34,567 nucleotides of DNA. Source: Deltaproteobacteria bacterium. GTDB taxonomy: Bacteria > Desulfobacterota > RBG-13-43-22. A model generated the notes under the pieces. That model had not been told where the DNA came from. It saw nothing but the letters and a program-made list of their open reading frames with translations, and ran no database searches. Shown here one piece after another: positions 34,225 to 34,567 of this stretch. The first letter of the stretch is position 1. The number at the start of each line of letters is the position of its first letter. The stretch spans positions 1-34,567 of the forward strand of contig JACRBX010000156.1 in assembly GCA_016219225.1 (NCBI GenBank), written 5' to 3'. The position numbers were made by a program, and so were the translations under genes.

Positions 34225-34567
34225 ATGAAAAAATCAAATACGCGCTACCTTGCCGGATTGATTTTCATCGTCATCCAGGGGCTGGCTTTTGGGGGGTTGT
34301 TTGCCATATCGTCTGACAGGGTTGATCACGGATTGTACGGCGAGCTCCTGCAGAAGTATGTTACAAACGGGGTGGTGAATTATCAGGGATTCAAAAAGGA
34401 AGAAACCAAGCTTGATCGATATCTCAGTGTTTTAGAGAAAGTCGACCCAAAGACCCTTTCCCCAAAGGAACAGTTCGCTTTTTACGTCAACGCTTACAAT
34501 TCCTGGACCATCAAACTGATCTTGAGCGCCTATCCTTCCATCCACTCGATCAAAGATCTCGGCAGTC
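34225..34567 (+). CDS. DUF547 domain protein, N-terminal part (runs off the window)
   Basis: 114 complete codons to the edge. An N-terminal hydrophobic segment (YLAGLIFIVIQGLAFGGLFA) serves as signal peptide or anchor. Then DHGLYGELLQKYVTNGVVNY, KLDRYLSVLEKV and KEQFAFYVNAYNSWTIKLIL, the hallmark FWxNaYNA-like block of DUF547. The family is exported and of unknown catalytic role. GGAGAGG lies 7 nt before ATG 34225. It is 84 bp after the MEDS regulator and may be in its operon. Confidence 0.85.
   Translation, partial: MKKSNTRYLAGLIFIVIQGLAFGGLFAISSDRVDHGLYGELLQKYVTNGVVNYQGFKKEETKLDRYLSVLEKVDPKTLSPKEQFAFYVNAYNSWTIKLILSAYPSIHSIKDLGS

Overview
The window reads as chromosomal DNA of an anaerobic or microaerophilic Desulfobacterota-type ('deltaproteobacterial') bacterium. 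The basis is the family mix: a heptaheme cytochrome c with a Rieske/cytochrome b module, two probable selenoproteins, a DcmR/MEDS-type regulator and a periplasmic molybdoenzyme. No rRNA or tRNA gene, transposase, CRISPR array or phage gene was seen, so the taxon is inferred.

Layout. 1-4.6 kb: N-terminal end of a GT4 glycosyltransferase (-); a Tat-exported molybdopterin protein; a Gly/Met-rich secreted protein; a Ser/Thr kinase with its PP2C phosphatase; and a DsbA-like thiol protein interrupted by an in-frame TAA. 4.6-9.5 kb: a tightly packed MauE/DoxX membrane protein, OmpR-type response regulator, sensor kinase and Cu(+)-type P1B ATPase. 9.5-22.8 kb: a trehalose/alpha-glucan island with three synthesis routes. 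These are TreT (two paralogues), TreZ+TreY, and OtsA+OtsB, accompanied by a DUF5752-like protein and a GH15 hydrolase. OtsA is fused to a two-TM membrane module. 22.8-24.4 kb: a mostly non-coding stretch with one possible small ORF, then a YihY/BrkB membrane protein.

24.6-28.8 kb (-): a respiratory-looking operon transcribed as exported rhodanese, heptaheme cytochrome c, Rieske protein, b6-type cytochrome b and PCYCGC-like protein. The rhodanese frame contains an in-frame TGA at the second cysteine of the usual YCxC motif, followed 16 nt later by a perfect hairpin with a GUG loop. It is best read as a selenoprotein. 29-31.5 kb: MarR regulator (-), Ala-rich lipoprotein and ClC channel. 31.6-34.6 kb: a frameshifted peroxiredoxin remnant (-), a GrdB-like protein with TGA in a UxxC motif followed 11 nt later by a 17-nt hairpin that also has a GUG loop, then a HTH-MEDS regulator overlapping it by ATGA, and the start of a DUF547 protein.

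The two TGA genes would be split or truncated by ordinary gene calling. Read through, both give full-length proteins, and their two hairpins share the same apical loop, consistent with one SelB. The most promising undescribed system is the Sec-rhodanese/heptaheme/Rieske/cytochrome b operon, which suggests periplasmic sulfur or selenium thiol chemistry coupled to quinone-level electron transfer. A family of about 100-bp REP-like elements (three copies) sits directly behind stop codons and supplies hairpins and, in one case, the sequence in front of a start codon.
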